64,000 bases of DNA, taken from positions 620,001 to 684,000 of the forward strand of contig JAHBBC010000005.1 of assembly GCA_019915015.1 (NCBI GenBank), in the 5' to 3' direction. Source of the stretch: Auriscalpium vulgare. Lineage: Eukaryota > Basidiomycota > Agaricomycetes > Russulales > Auriscalpiaceae. Of this stretch, positions 20,553-33,233 are shown piece by piece. Below the pieces are notes generated by a model. That model was given only the letters and a program-made list of their open reading frames with translations. It made no database searches and was not told the origin of the DNA. Numbering within the stretch: the first letter of the stretch is position 1; each line of letters begins with the position of its first letter. A program made the position numbers and the translations under genes.

Positions 20553-21491
20553 TCACACGCCCAGCTGGGCCACACCGCCGGCCTTGCGTATCGCCCGGCG
20601 CAGCTCCCCCGCTGTCCGCTGCTCTGTGTTCAGCCTCCGGTCCCGCGCCATCCCCTCCACGTCGTCCAGGTGCTTCCCCACCAGCCGTCGCAGATACTGC
20701 ACCTCGCTCTTGGACGAATACCGCGCCGTCCCCGCCGTTACCCCCGACACCTTCTCCAACGCTAAATGGCCAAAGTGACGTGAGGCATGAACACATCAAT
20801 TATCGGCGCAGCCCCGTACGGCATATGTACGCACCTTGCACAACCTCTGTCCTTTCCTTTTCTTGTCCCTCGGCGCGACCCAGAGTTACCCACGGCATCG
20901 TTTCGGGCGCGAGCACCGACGCCCTCTCCTCTATCAATTCCTCTCGGCAATGCGCGTTGGAACGCTCGTCCTCCTCATTGTCGATCTCAACCCCGGTGAT
21001 CGCACCAGACTCGTCACGCAGTATCCGGCCCACGCCCTTGGACAGGCCTCCCCTAGGCGCCGCCTGGGATATGGCGTGCGAGCCCGAGCTTGTCATATTG
21101 GTATCTTCGTCCGCCGGTGCACGCGCTTCCGTGTTTCGCGCGACACGCTCAACGCCGCCAGACGTTTTTGGATTCAGAGAAGCGGCGAGTCCCAAGGCTG
21201 CATAACTGAACGAGAAAAAAACAAGCGTGATCGTCTATCAGTTAGCGAACATTCATGATATACACGAATGGTACCTCACTTTTGCCGGACAGTTTTATGT
21301 TTGTCCCAAGCTTCCCCCAGGACCTTTGGCCCACGAATCGCTGTCGCATGTCAGAAGAGGGTTGACATACGTCGAATCAAATCGATAAGAGTACCTGGCT
21401 GTTTTTTCAACAACTTTTTGGCCCGCCGGGAGTGGTGCACGGCCCTATGCGACGAGGACCGACCCTTTCGTCGTTGTCGAGGATTCGCCAT
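20553..21491 (-). CDS. NOP16: Nucleolar protein 16 (60S ribosome assembly)
   Basis: Four exons read as complement(20553..20761, 20835..21205, 21280..21340, 21395..21491), 245 residues. The N-terminus MANPRQRRKGRSSSHRA, then IRGPKVLGEAWDKHKTVRQNYAALGLA, the acidic middle with GRILRDESG, and the C-terminal RYSSKSEVQYLRRLVGKH...EGMARDRRLN match Nop16 throughout. Nop16 is a nucleolar factor of pre-60S ribosomal particles. It is divergent from QCR10, with 229 bp between starts. Confidence 0.93.
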
Positions 21492-21720
21492 GACTAGATA
21501 TGGTGTTGGAGAATGGGGGAGACGTAATGAAGAGCAAGCCTATGACCGCAAGTTCCAAGAGCCGAGGGCGAATGAACTGACAGGAATTATTGAAGAGCGT
21601 CGCAAGCCAGACGCGCCGGTTTAGCGCCGGTGACCAGCGTAGTAGCTTTCAGACTCCGCTGCGGCCACACGTCCCGTCGTCGCCCGCCCACCACACCTTC
21701 ATCAACGTCTTCCATACACC

Positions 21721-22127
21721 ATGGCCCGACTAGCCTTCTACCCGACACCCTCGAATCGGCGGCTTGGCGCGTTCACACTCACTGTATGCACAGAATATCC
21801 TTTTCGACCAGCGGCTGCTCATACGTAGTCAACAGGCAGCCAAACAATGGACTCCCAGCCTCGGCCTCTGGGGTGTGGCCGCTGGCACGGCGGCCGTCCT
21901 GGTGCGTTGCAAATACTCTGTCCTGCATCATACACCACTGATGCGCCCGTTCATCTTTACAGTTCCTTTCCACCACCCCAAAAGTCAAGAACGGTATTTT
22001 GGTCAAGCTCCCTGTGGTATGGCATCGCCGCTCATCTCCCTCCACAACATTCCTAACGCCGCCGTCACTTGTGCAGATTGGCAGCTACTATGAGGATACC
22101 ACGCCGGCCTCGGACAAGCCCTTCTAA
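21721..22127 (+). CDS. QCR10: Cytochrome b-c1 complex subunit 10
   Basis: Four exons read as 21721..21783, 21836..21901, 21963..22016 and 22077..22127, 77 residues, all in phase. A single membrane helix (LGLWGVAAGTAAVLFLS) is followed by KVKNGILVKLPVIGSYYEDTTPASDKPF; the SYYEDxTPASDKPF end is diagnostic of fungal Qcr10, a small subunit of mitochondrial complex III. The short N-terminus with FYPTPSNRRLGAFT is basic. It would be missed by a simple open-frame scan because no exon exceeds 22 codons. Confidence 0.9.
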
Positions 22128-22266
22128 TCTTATACTGGCGTTTAGAATGTTACCACTACGCCCGCGGATTAGAAATGCCATAGACAGGGCAATCAATTGC
22201 GAATGTTCAATATCCTAAACACGCTGCCAAGCTGTGCACCGCTCCGCCGCTGGTTGCGCTTCCCTC

Positions 22267-23635
22267 TCACAGCTTTGACGGCGTCCGTTCGCCAGGGTCG
22301 ACGTCACCCGTGAGGTCAATGTCCAATACCTCTTCTAACTGTTTCAGTGCCGCTAAGGAGCCACCGATTGGCACGTCTATGAATGCAGTGGATCAGAAAG
22401 TTCATGAGATCAGCGGGATGAAACTGACGAATCGTTTCCATTCCGATGCTACGAGCGGCCTTCAGGTTCCTATGACACGTCCACGTGCCCAACGCAACCG
22501 CCAAGTGAGTACCTGTGAAGTGAACAAGACAGGGCCACAGGGCCACCTACAGCCTGAGATCATCCAGGAAAACGACCTCTTCAGGGCGCACGTCGTTCCT
22601 AGTACAAGCGAGCATATAGAACCCTATCTCGGGCTTTCTGATATTGCGGACAGGATGTACCTCGTCACTTTGTTGGTCACAGCTGTCAATTAGTGAGTTG
22701 GCCCACCTCATTCCCACTTCGCTCGAATCAACGAAATCGTCAAACAATCCGCGGAGATATTGCGGCACGGCCCCGTCGGTCCAGCCCAAGAATTCCAGTT
22801 CCGTGTCCAAGCGTGCATCAGGGTACTTGTCTATGAAGCTGTCATCGAAGCCCAATTGGGAAGCGTCGATAGTGGAGAAGTTATTTGTGATGGCAATGAG
22901 CCGCCAGCGCCCGGCCGCTGTGATGTCGGAGTGGCGGGGAATGTCAATAATTCCGCGAGGCATTCGCTGACTTCCTCCTCACCTCTGATCCTGCGTATGG
23001 CCTCCAGTATGTGAATGTCGAGCTCCTGGCTCTTTCTCATCATCCGACCGAAGAGCTGCGACGTGTCCATGGATCAGACGCGGCCTTTGTGAGAACGGAA
23101 GATACAGACCTCACGCCCGTCGATCCGCAAAGCCCGGGGCAGTTGAGGACATTCTATCAACCGAATACATCAGTCGTTGCTGTGGCGCATATTGCGCGTG
23201 CATGCATGACTTACCTAGGCCGCGCTTCTGACAGTATTCAGCATACCAAACATTGCCATTGTCGGTATCGGATAGCTCGCGCCCAAAGGCGACATAGAAC
23301 GGGAAGAGCGCCAGCTCTCCTCTTTCAAATTGCTGCCAGGCCCCCTCGGAGCCCCGGCGTACACTGTATGAGAGATGTAAATTACGCGCACGTGGATCAG
23401 ACGCGGTGAGATTCAATATCTATTGACGGCGTACATGGAGTTGTTGATGTAGTTGTCGGGAATGCCGTTCTGTGTTTCGTATTCTGCGATTGCGATCAGA
23501 GGGCTTGTTGCGACGACACCGCCTATCTGCACGCGATGAAAAGCGGGCCCCCAGTGGATCCGACGGGGCGAAGGGTGGGCGTCGGGAGGTGGGACGTACA
23601 TCAAATGCGACGGCCTTGATAATGCGCTTCGCCAT
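22267..23635 (-). CDS. HAD-superfamily hydrolase
   Basis: A multi-exon minus-strand gene from ATG 23635 to TGA 22267-22269. It starts MAKRIIKAVAFD, where the Asp is the HAD nucleophile, and after an intron continues IGGVVATSP (motif I, DIGGV). A helical cap follows, with RGSEGAWQQFERGEL and FYVAFGREL. LIAITNNFSTID is motif II-like (Thr/Asn), KPEIGFYMLA supplies the motif III lysine and VVFLDDLR is motif IV with two Asp. The layout resembles the N-terminal phosphatase-type domain of soluble epoxide hydrolase and ACAD10/11. The substrate is unknown. The last exon ends in a short Asp-rich tail. Confidence 0.85.
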
Positions 23636-24429
23636 TGTGTGTGTCGCTGAAAGTGGATGACCAAGAGCGCGGGGATTTCGTAAGAATGGAGGGAGACTCG
23701 ATGGGGAAGAGTAGGTGTGTTTGTGAAGGAAGGACAAGTCGTCAGCGTGGTGGCCGTCCAGGCGCGATGACGGCAACCGGTCGTCGGCCCGGGCGCTCGG
23801 TGTCGACGACGGCCAAGAGCTCCCCGATGGGATCGTCTTCGCAAACGCAGAACCCTCGTATTCGAAGCGGCCTGCATCGCAGCTGACACACCCATCGGAG
23901 GGGAGCCCACCCCGAGCCCACCCCGGGACGTTGACGCTGCGTTGCAGAAGGCGTCCAGTCAATATATCAAAAACGCGTGGCTCATCGCCGCCGGCCGGCC
24001 AGCGCGGTGCTGCAGAGGAGCTGCGCGGGGTGCCTGTCGAGACACTTAATGCCTGCGGGCGCCCCCCACGCGCATGCGTAGTTCGCGGCATGACGAGGGT
24101 TTGATGGAAGAGATATGTGGCTGCGGATGGGGAAGGGCTGCAAAGCGCCGGCGGAGGGGTCCAGGCGCCGCCGATAGCGACTCGTGGGCCCTGGGGGCGA
24201 TGGTGGACGCTGATGGGGGGCGTGCATGGGGGCTGGGCAGCGCGGGGGCGGCTGGGGGTCGCTGGGACGTGGCTTGACCTTGCGGTCGTATGCTTCGCCG
24301 CCATCGGGACAAGTCTGCGTCAGCGCAGCACAGCCACGGGGGTCTCTATATCTGAGATCCACTTTCCCCGGGGCCTGCCGGCGAGTCACTGCCCAATGCG
24401 GCGCCCGCCTTTATCGTCTGCCCACTACC
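23636..24429. other. Divergent promoter region between HAD hydrolase and penta-EF-hand gene
   Basis: A GC-rich 0.8-kb gap with several Pro/Arg-rich frames on both strands that show no conserved motif. The reading frames extend because of composition. It should hold both promoters. No repeat or RNA gene is recognised. Confidence 0.4.
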
Positions 24430-25587
24430 ATGTCGCTCTACGGCAACCCAGCAGCGTCCGGCTATCACCCCCACAGGCATTCCCACAGCAGTCCAGCTCC
24501 CCCGATCTATGGCAACAACTACTACCCCAGCCAGGGCCAGGCTGCCCCGCCCCCCGGCGGCGACCCTCAGCTCTGGCAGTGGTTCAGCGCAGTCGACGCG
24601 GACAGATCAGGCTCGATCAGTGTCAACGAGCTCCAGGCCGCTCTTGTCAACGGTGCGCACCTCGACATTCGCTCACCCTCCACCTCATCTCACAAATCGA
24701 TGCAGGAAACTGGTCTAGTGAGTTCTCATTATCTAGTATCCACCAATCGCCCCTTGCCGTCCCTTTGCATCTTACGACATGTTCGTTCCCCCGGCGAGGC
24801 GCCAGCGACTCCGAGCGCCTTCTGTCACTTGCAGGGTCGCCCGCAGTCGCACGCCATGAGAACCCCCCGCCAATATTGACTCCCTGCTCCATCAATTAGG
24901 ATTTGACCTTGACACCGTCAAGATGCTCATGAACATATTCGTCTGTCATCTCTTGTGTGCCAGCCCACATGTTCCCTTACGCACCGTCAAATATAGGACA
25001 CTGATCGCAACGGGACCATTGGCTTCGCTGGTACAAGCCATATATCACAGCATCCACACCATCATCTGATATCTTCCAGAGTTCTCTGGCCTCTGGAAAT
25101 ACATCACAGACTGGCAGGGTGTCTTCAGGCACTTTGACAAGGACCGCTCCGGCAGCATCGACGGCTACGAGCTGTCGGAAGCGCTGCGCAGCTTTGGATA
25201 CAATCTTTCCCCCAGTATATTGACACTTATCGAACAGAAATACGGTGAGCGCACTGCCTTTATCCACTCCGTCGTATCTGGATCTTATCGCTGCCTTACA
25301 GCGTCTGCGCCGTCCGCTGGTTATGGACCCCCGTCCGGAATCACATTCGACCGTTTCGTCCGAGCATGCGTTGTCGTCAAGACATTGACAGAGTCATTCC
25401 AGCGGTGCGTCACCTCATAAGCGGCGCTCATCAATGCGTGACTTGTGTGAGGCAGTGTGGACACTGATCGTGATGGTTGGGTCACTCTCAACTACGAGGA
25501 GTTCATGAAGGTGCGCACGCGGTCAATGTTCCTTCCTCGTCGCGGTCCGTGACATCAGAACGCCAGATTGTCCTGCTCGCGCCGTGA
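24430..25587 (+). CDS. PEF1: Penta-EF-hand calcium-binding protein (ALG-2/Pef1 type)
   Basis: A multi-exon gene from ATG 24430. An N-terminal Tyr/Gly/Pro/Ser-rich tail (about 45 residues) precedes WFSAVDADRSGSISVNELQ (EF1), then FDLDTVKMLM, DTDRNGTIGFAEFSGLW (EF2), HFDKDRSGSIDGYELSEAL (EF3), a non-canonical fourth hand region and VDTDRDGWVTLNYEEFMK (EF5). The last coding exon, 25567..25587, is only ATT GTC CTG CTC GCG CCG TGA, giving the family's short hydrophobic end. Calcium binding exposes a surface that binds Pro-rich partners in ESCRT/COPII-linked membrane events. Small exons between 24700 and 25070 were placed by conservation. Confidence 0.9.
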
Positions 25588-26072
25588 TACCCCGTTTTAT
25601 ACCACGCTGGCCGGAAAGGAGGAACCGCGAAGAGATCGGCATTTAGTGTATGGTAGTTTGTGTTGTTGTAGCCTCGTCTATTCTGCGCGATTGGTGGACC
25701 CTGTGCTGACGAGCGAGAGCCGATGAGTCGCGAGTGAGCGGGGGAAGCTGGCACGCGCAGCCACCGGGTGCCTGACCGACCGCCCGCTGCAGGCCTGTTA
25801 TTATTAAATGCGGGGTACAGCCTCGACCCTGCAAGCTATCGCTGGACTGCAGGGTTGACGACGTTCAAGTTGTGGATGTAGGCCAGCGCCTTGGTGAAAG
25901 AGCAGTCGTCGCCGTCGTCGTCGGACGCGAGGACACGTGATAACGGTGTTGAGCATGGATCAATGCATATGCCGGTCAGTGGACCCGGCGACACCAGCCT
26001 CCGTCCTATTTCATCACACGCGTCTTTCTTTCCCCCATACCACCGTGTCCTCTCCGCTTTCTCGCAGTCAAC
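25588..26072. other. Intergenic: acyl-CoA ligase promoter region
   Basis: A minus-strand open frame (25836-26210) extends from here into the first exon of the acyl-CoA ligase. It has no motif and is judged fortuitous. No other feature is recognisable. Confidence 0.4.
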
Positions 26073-29037
26073 ATGGCCCACCCGCTCTACAAGGCTGTGC
26101 CCCTGCCGCACGACATCGACTACTCCAAGCAGGGTGTAGAGGTTCCTGGCACGAAACGCCCAGGCCAGACAGGTCCGTCCCATCACCTTCTCCCAACCCC
26201 CCCTACTCACAACGCGGCATCAATCCAGCCCACTACCAAAACGGTGCGGAACCCACCCTTGCGCGTCCTTTTCTCAGGCTCACGCGCCTTCTTGCCAGCG
26301 GCTTTTGGTTACACTGGTCTCAAGTCTCCTGGCGCTTTTCAGACCCTTCCTGAAGTGTTTGAGACCGGCCTTGCACTCTCAAGGGACCTGACGTTACTCG
26401 GGCACCGCCCTATCGTCTCGAAGAACCCCGTGCAATTCGCAGACCACTATGTCTGGCAGACCTACGCACAAGTCGACGTCAGGCGGCGGAATCTGGGCAG
26501 TGCCATCCACTCCTTATTTGAAGACGGCACCTTGGCCGGCGGAGAGCTTCCGACAGTAGGTATATGGAGCCAGAACCGGCCAGGTAAAACGCCTTTGAAT
26601 ACGGCTGAGCGGCTTCGCTGAAGGGACTTCGCGCAGAATGGCAGATCGTGGAATGGGCCCTGAATGCCTACGGCAAAGTCTCCGTTAGCTTGTACGAGAC
26701 TCTCGGGCAGGAGTCCGTAGGTACGACATGCACCTCTTCTTTCATATGAATTTGATTGACTTTGCACTCACATCACAGAGTATATGTGCGCCCAATTCGT
26801 GGTTATGTTCGCAACGCAGCTGACCTTCGACCAGTATCAACCACGCACAGCTGACGAGTATCTTCACCACGTCAAATCACCTGGCAGAACTCATCAAGCT
26901 CGCTCCTAAAGTGCCCCAACTAAAGCTCATCGTGACGCTCGACGAGATCACGCCAGAGGCGAAGCAGATTGCATCGTTGTGGGCGAGCACAGTGGGAATC
27001 AGCTTACGCGAGCTGAAAGAATGTAGAGACATCATCTGTTCTTCGTCTGACGCTGCTAAGGCACCTTTCACAGTGGAAGAGTACGGCGCAGCGCGTCTCA
27101 TTGCCACGCTGCCCGTGAAGCCTGATCAGGTCGCGTCCATTTGTTACACATCCGTGAGTCCGAAGCATATACACCCATCGTGCCTGCGTCTGATGCACAG
27201 CTACAGGGAACGACAAGCGTCCCAAAAGGTTTGTGCTGATAGTTCGCACACATCGCTGAAACCTCATCTCCGATCCCACAGGTGTCATCCTCACCCAAGG
27301 GCTCCTTGCCGCCGCAACCTTTTCCAACCTTTATGGCTATTCCATCGCGCCCACAGAACGCGGGGTCATTCTCGGATACCTTCCATTAGCGCACATCTAC
27401 GAAGTGAGCGCTTTGAACACCAGTAATACATCCATGCCTTGTCGCTGACGTGCTGCGACCCATATCAGCGGCTCAATGAGCTTGCTGTGGTCTCCCTGGG
27501 CGGGGCGATTGGCTACTTTTCTGGCGACCCTCTTCGGCTGCTGGAGGACGCGCTTACCCTGAAGCCCAACTTCTTCCCTTCCGTGCCGCGTGTGCTCAAT
27601 CGGATCTACCAAGCTGCGATGCTCGCAGGGGGAGCGCCCGGCCTCAAGGGTGCGATCTTCCGCCGCGCCTTGGAAGCAAAGCTGCAGAAGCTGCATACCA
27701 CGGGCGAGGTCACACACGCCCTGTGGGACCGGATCGTCTTCAGGAAGGCAAGCATATCATGATAGAGTTCCATGCAATGCACGCCGCCCATATCTCATAC
27801 GCGTTGCAGATCCAAGCCGTCCTCGGGGGAAACATCAAGCTCATGGTATGCGGCTCTGCGCCCATTTCCGCGGAAGTCGTAGACTTCCTGAAGATCGCGT
27901 TCGCGTGCGACGTTATTGAAGGTAAGCATACTCCGTTTCGCTCCGCCTCGCGTCTGATCGCCTGTATGCAGGGTAAGTGCGCCGCCGTTCGCTGCATCTG
28001 GCATTAGTGTAATTCGGGCCCGCGCACGTAGGTACGGAATGACCGAGAACGGAGCGTGCTGCACGAAGTGCCTCTCCGGGGACCCGTCTGCCGCCGGCAC
28101 GGTCGGTCCTCCCCAGCCTGGCACTGAGATCAAGCTCGTCGACGTGCCCTCGATGAAGTACTTGGCGGAAGACAAGCCCTACCCACGCGGCGAGATTTGC
28201 TGTCGGGGGGACGTGGTCTTTTCGGGCTATTACAAGGGTGATGTCGTTCTCGCTCGTACACCACCGATGTCTAACGTTTACTTTCGCACAGACCCGAAGA
28301 ACACAGCGGAGGCAATTGACGAGGAGGGTTGGGTGCACACAGGCGACGTCGGCGAGATTGACAGCGCCGGCCGCCTCCGCATCATCGACCGCGTGAAGGT
28401 ACGCCTTGCCTCGGCCCTCCTCACTGGACTGCCTCTATCTCACCGCATCATAGAACATCATGAAGCTTGCGCAGGGCGAGTACGTCGCGCTCGAGAAGGT
28501 AGAGAACACGTACGCAACGCATCCGCTCGTCGCGCAGATCTTCGTGCACGGCGACTCGCTCAAGTCGTACGTCATCGGCGTCGTTGTGCCGGACCCCGCG
28601 CAACTCGCCGCGTTCGCGGGCAAAGTGCTCGGGCGGGCCGTGAGCGCGGACGACACGCAGACCTTGAAGCAGATTGTGAGCGAGCCGAAGCTTGTGAACG
28701 CTGTGCTGGCAGCCTTGACGAAGGAGGGCGAGAAGCATCTCAAGGGGTGAGCCTTGCGCTGTGTCCTGCGGATTGTGGTGACGCTGATCTGCCGTTGTCG
28801 CTAGCTTCGAGCTTCTCAAGCGGATACATGTCAGTCTGGACCCCTTCAGCGTGGACGACAACACCATGACGCCGACATTCAAGCTCCGTCGGTATGTAAC
28901 GGCCTTTTCATCGCAACGCCTCTGCTAACAAGACTGTCGCACACAGGAAAGACGCATATAACAAATACAAGACGGAGTTGGATGCGATGTACGCGCTCCC
29001 CGACCCAGTGAGCTCGCACAAGGCACAGAAGTTATGA
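26073..29037 (+). CDS. Long-chain fatty acid-CoA ligase
   Basis: A multi-exon gene starting [21 protein letters not shown] at 26073 and ending in KL-stop at 29035-29037. The ANL-superfamily motifs appear in order: the P-loop [12 protein letters not shown] (split by an intron at 27150-27210), [72 protein letters not shown] and [14 protein letters not shown] (the fatty-acyl-CoA synthetase signature). The enzyme activates long-chain fatty acids with ATP and CoA. The C-terminal residues are QKL, which might act as a weak peroxisomal PTS1 variant (inference). Similar to yeast Faa and mammalian ACSL enzymes. Confidence 0.92.
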
Positions 29038-29600
29038 TACTTGTAAGACCTGTCTCGCTAATGCTCGGCTACTCTACATTCCATTTGTTAGAGGCACTTC
29101 TTGCATATAGCTCGCCTCGATGATAGCATCGTGTATTTTATTTGCTCAGTGGCTGAACCATCGGATTGTGACGTAGAACTTAGCGAAACGTTTGAATGAA
29201 ACAAAACAGCAGACACTTTCAAATTGACAAGACTACAAGAGGCGCTATCACAAGGAAGGGAATGTAAGATAACGACCGGGACGACTGGACAGCGAAAGCG
29301 GTAGGGAAAATCAAGCTACAACATTATTTAAGGTCCCAATATATGACAGGAGACGGCCGGCAGTACTGGACTGCAACAGCACATAGGTAGATTTTAGATC
29401 CAATAGGGACACGGGAGGCGTGTAGAGTCTGGTGGAGGGGCAGGTACTGAAGATAGATAATGTCTGCGAACTAGGTTGAGGAATACGATACATAGGACGT
29501 GATTGCACGCTAGTGTGAACATAAAGGACTGTGGGGAGGGTATACTCAAAGATGGTCGAGGGAGATACAGATTTCGTGGCTTCTTGGGGATCATGCGCGA
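29038..29600. other. Convergent intergenic region
   Basis: AT-richer than its surroundings, between the ends of the acyl-CoA ligase (plus) and a Ser/Pro-rich gene (minus). No open frame with motifs; most likely overlapping 3' untranslated regions. Confidence 0.5.
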
Positions 29601-30536
29601 TTAGAACTGGTCCATCTCGCTAGGAGTGGGCGACGGTAAGGGAACCATGGTGGGGGAGTACGGGGTCTGCCCTAGGAGTGTCTGCGGCGGCGGGGAGCGG
29701 TCAGGCATCAGGAGCAGCGGGCCGCCCGACTTGAACATCGGCGCCTCGTACGACGGGTGCCGCTGGAACGGATTGCGGGTGTGCACACGGGAAATCGGCG
29801 ACGCTGCAGAAATCGGAAGGAGCACGCAGTACCGAGATGAAGGAGAGACAACGTATTGTTGAGCGCTAAGATTGAGCAAGGACGTAAATCGAAGAGGCGG
29901 ACGTACCTAGCGGGCCAGAGCCCGACAATCTCGGCGCCAGCTCCGGAAGGGCGCCGTTCTCATCGTTGTTCTCCTGAAGGGGTGTGCGGAGGCACGGGCT
30001 GAGGGTGTTGCCGAGCTGCTTCACCGGGGTGCGGGCGTCGTCACGCGGGAGGAGAGACACGTTGTCCAGGCGCTCGAGTGGCTTTGACGAAAGCGACAGA
30101 GAGCGATCGTGGATGCTTGTGATTGGATAGCGACGAGCGCGCAGGGTGGGCGATTGCGGAGGGAAGAGGGCGGGACGGAGAATAGAAAGGAACTCCTCGA
30201 GGGCCTCCGATGGAAGACTGGAGCTGCCGATGGACGTGGTCAGTCAGCGACGGCAGAAGATCCGGGTGAGACGACCTCGTTGTCCGTCGCACGCATGGGG
30301 CAGGCGGAAACTCACCGAGAAGAGGCCCTTGGGGATGCTGAGGCGGCATCTCTGTCCGTGTGCGAACGGGAGGAGTCGTCTGCGTCTTCGTCGACGAGTT
30401 TGAGGGTGTCGACGGGGGCGGAGACGAGACGGAGAGCCTGTGAGCGGTGGGGAGACGAGTAGAGGTGAGAGAAGGTGGGGAGCCGCACTGGGCGGGGAGC
30501 AACGAGAGCAATGTTGTCGGTGGCGGTGTGCATCAT
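29601..30536 (-). CDS. Ser/Pro-rich protein, function unknown
   Basis: Start at 30536 (two adjacent Met codons), stop 29601-29603. Exon 1 encodes MMHTATDNIALVAPRPVRLPTFSHLY and an acidic DEDADDSS segment. The middle exon holds SLSLSSKPLERLDNVSLLPRDDARTPVKQ and a Pro/Leu-rich stretch; the last exon gives HTRNPFQRHPSYEAPMF and a C-terminus with SPTPSEMDQF. There are two to three introns, not all fixed. The many Ser/Thr-Pro sites suggest phosphorylation, but no domain is recognised. Its start is about 440 bp from a divergent MFS transporter. Confidence 0.6.
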
Positions 30537-30976
30537 GGTGGCAGAGCGAGCGAGCGACGGCCGTTGGGCGGCCGCTCCTCTAGCGCTTCCTGTTTGTCTC
30601 TGTGTACCCCCGTGCGAACCACCCCCAGCTCTTCGCCTTGCTCTCTCCCGTCGACCTCGCCCTCATCGTCGCCGTGCACGTCGCCCACGTCGCCCCCGAC
30701 AATGTCCTCGCTGCTTGACGCCCTGCCCGACCAGTGTCGACCGTGGCAGACACCCCCAGACACGTGACACCGTCGCCTATGTCGGCCGGCTGCGCGGTCG
30801 TTGGCTCGAGCTCGCCGTCCTGGAAGCTGATACTCTTCGTCCGGCTGGACAGCGTGTTACGTCCTGCTTATGGACGTAAGAGCGCCATAGAGTTTCCGCC
30901 CATCGCAGCGGCGCATCTCTCCGCAGGCGTATAACTCCACCGCCAGTTGGATGCCATCGCCCTGCTCCTTCCACCC
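30537..30976. other. Divergent promoter region
   Basis: It lies between the Ser/Pro-rich gene (minus) and the MFS transporter (plus). Small frames on both strands lack motifs. No repeat or RNA gene is seen. Confidence 0.4.
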
Positions 30977-32920
30977 ATGGCGGCCGTCGCCCAAACATCC
31001 TACACCGACCCGCTCCTCGCCCATCCCCAGCCTACGCTTCACGACAACACATCTCTTCATGATGATATGCGTCCACTCCTTGCCAGACCGTCCCCAGAAG
31101 ACACCTCCGCCCACCAGACCCTCGCGACACCGCTGCCTAGAGCTCAACTTGTCTGCCTCTGCATCGTCCGCGTCTGCGACCCCATTGCCTTCACCCAGAT
31201 CTTCCCGTACATCAACGAGATGATCGCCGACCTTCATATCACCGACGATCCCTCTCGCGTCGGGCTCTACAGCGGGTTGACGGAAAGTGCGTTTGCTGTC
31301 GCTCAGCTCTGCTGCATCTACCAGTGGGCGAAGCTCTCAGGTGCGCATGCTTCCAGCACAGCTGCGGCTTGTCACTGATCTTGCAACGCAGATGTGGTCG
31401 GGCGGCGTCCGGTCATTTTCCTGGGCGTTCTCGGAATGACGCTCGCCAGCGCCGTCTTCGGCCTCTCGCGCTCCCTTGCGTCACTTCTCATCATCCGGTG
31501 CATCGGTGAGTTTATTGGCATATATGAGCTCTACTCTAGAGCTAACGCAGCGTGCGCAGCGGGTCTCTTCTCCGGAAATATCGCCGTCATACACTCTGTC
31601 CTCGGCGAGCTCACAGACTCAACCAACCAGGCCGTCGCTTTCCCTATCTACGGTCTAGCCTGGCCGCTGGGAGCTATCATAGGGTGTGTCCACTTTGCAC
31701 AATTCATCTGCGCGTACATGCTCATCGGACCCGGTAGCCCTCTGCTCGGAGGATCGTTCTCCCATCCAGCGACCAAACTGCCTTCTCTGTTCAACAACCA
31801 CTTCTTTCGCGCGTATCCTCATTTTCTTCCCGGCTTCATCACCGCAATCATTTCCTTCATCGGGCTTGTGTTTGGATATATCTTCCTCGAAGAGGTGCGC
31901 TGCATGCTTCTAGTGTAAGTATCACCTTCTGACCATGTGTGCAGACACTACCTAGCAAACGTCGCCGAGTCGAGGGCCATCCCATTCAAACGGACAAATC
32001 CGATATTAAGTCATTGAGCGTCAAGGCCCTCTTATCGATTCCCGTCATCCGCGCTTTGAGCCTCTCCGGCAGCGCCCTGAGCTTCATTTCCACCGCCTTT
32101 GACGTGCTGTTTGTCCTCTTCTGCTACTCGCCCATCGAGTCTGGCGGTCTGGCATTCTCGGTACGTCAGCGATGCTCTCTTCCTAGTTATCGCGCGATCT
32201 CAACCGGGTTTAGGCAGTTGAGATTGGCTTCTGCCTCGCTTCTGCTGGGGTGATCTCCGTCCTCATCCAGCTCCTCGTAACGCCGGTACTCCTGCGACGG
32301 TGCGACCACGTGCGCCTGTACAATGCGTGCATGTCGGTCTGGGTGTACTGTTTTGCGCTGCTCCCCCTGATCAACGTTGTCGCGTGCACGGGCTTCGCAC
32401 CAGATGTTGAGAACGCTGGGGTCGCGCGCACGCTTGCGCAAGCTGAGGTCCACGTGCAGGCGCTGGTGTGGATGGGGCTTGCGGTTATACTCGCTATATC
32501 CAAGTTCGCGTGTCTTGCCTATGCGTGAGTACGCTGTGTCGTCCACGTTGACACCGCCGTAGTTGACGCACCGCCATAGCATAAGCATGATCTTGGTCAA
32601 GGAGAGCGCGCCGAGTGCCGAGTCGCTCGGCGCGACGAACGGTCTTGTCCAGTTTGCAATGTGCTTTGCGCGCGCGATCAGCCCTGCGTTTGTCAGGTAG
32701 GTTGCAGCGTCCTTCACGAATCACGGAACGCTCTGTCTGATGTTCGATACACAGCGCCATCTTTGCAATGTCTCTCGATTACCAGCTCCTCGGCGGCTAC
32801 CTGTGGGCAGTTGCCATGGTCATCATCTGCCTGTTCAGCAAGCGCTTTGCGCACAAGATTCAAAACGGGCGCAGCAGCGCCATCGCGGCATGTGACTCGG
32901 GTCTCATCATCTACGAGTGA
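30977..32920 (+). CDS. Major facilitator superfamily transporter
   Basis: The start is taken at 30977 (CCACCCATGG), with an in-frame ATG at 30947 as alternative. A polar N-terminus with LPRAQLVCLCIVRVCDPIAF leads into helix 1. The loop 2-3 motif LSDVVGRRPVIFLG is intact across an intron. Further helices include ASAVFGLSRSLASLLIIRCI, IAVIHSVLGELTD, PHFLPGFITAIISFIGLVFGYIF (helix 6), a charged central loop with PSKRRRVEG, and six more helices ending FAHKIQNGRSS. At least seven introns. It resembles the proton-antiporter group widespread in Agaricomycetes; the substrate cannot be told. Confidence 0.88.
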
Positions 32921-33233
32921 GAGAGGTGTCGGTTACTTCATCTACTGGTGTAGTTTCTATCGTCAGGGCGGCACTACTGTCATTACACCAACACTTCTCA
33001 ATCTGGGATGACATGCGTGGGTAGAGGTGACTTTGCTGTCAAGTGTGCCTTGGAAAGCGCCGAGCGCGGCTTTCAAAAAAGAAAAATCATAGGAGCAGCT
33101 CTGGATCTCTTTCCAGGGTTCCGTGAAAGTCCAATAAGGACCATCAGCAAACCTGGTGCAACCTGAACGTTATATTGTGAGTGCAGCAGTGGTCTTCAGA
33201 GATCACCGTGTTCAAATGTTGGCCAAAATTTAT
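32921..33233. other. Intergenic between MFS gene and tRNA
   Basis: Presumed 3' untranslated sequence of the transporter and 5' flank of the tRNA. No open frame with motifs. Confidence 0.4.

Noticed and set aside
25836..26210. 124-codon minus-strand frame upstream of the acyl-CoA ligase
   Set aside because: It overlaps the first exon of a well-supported gene, has no motif and no acceptable neighbouring exons.
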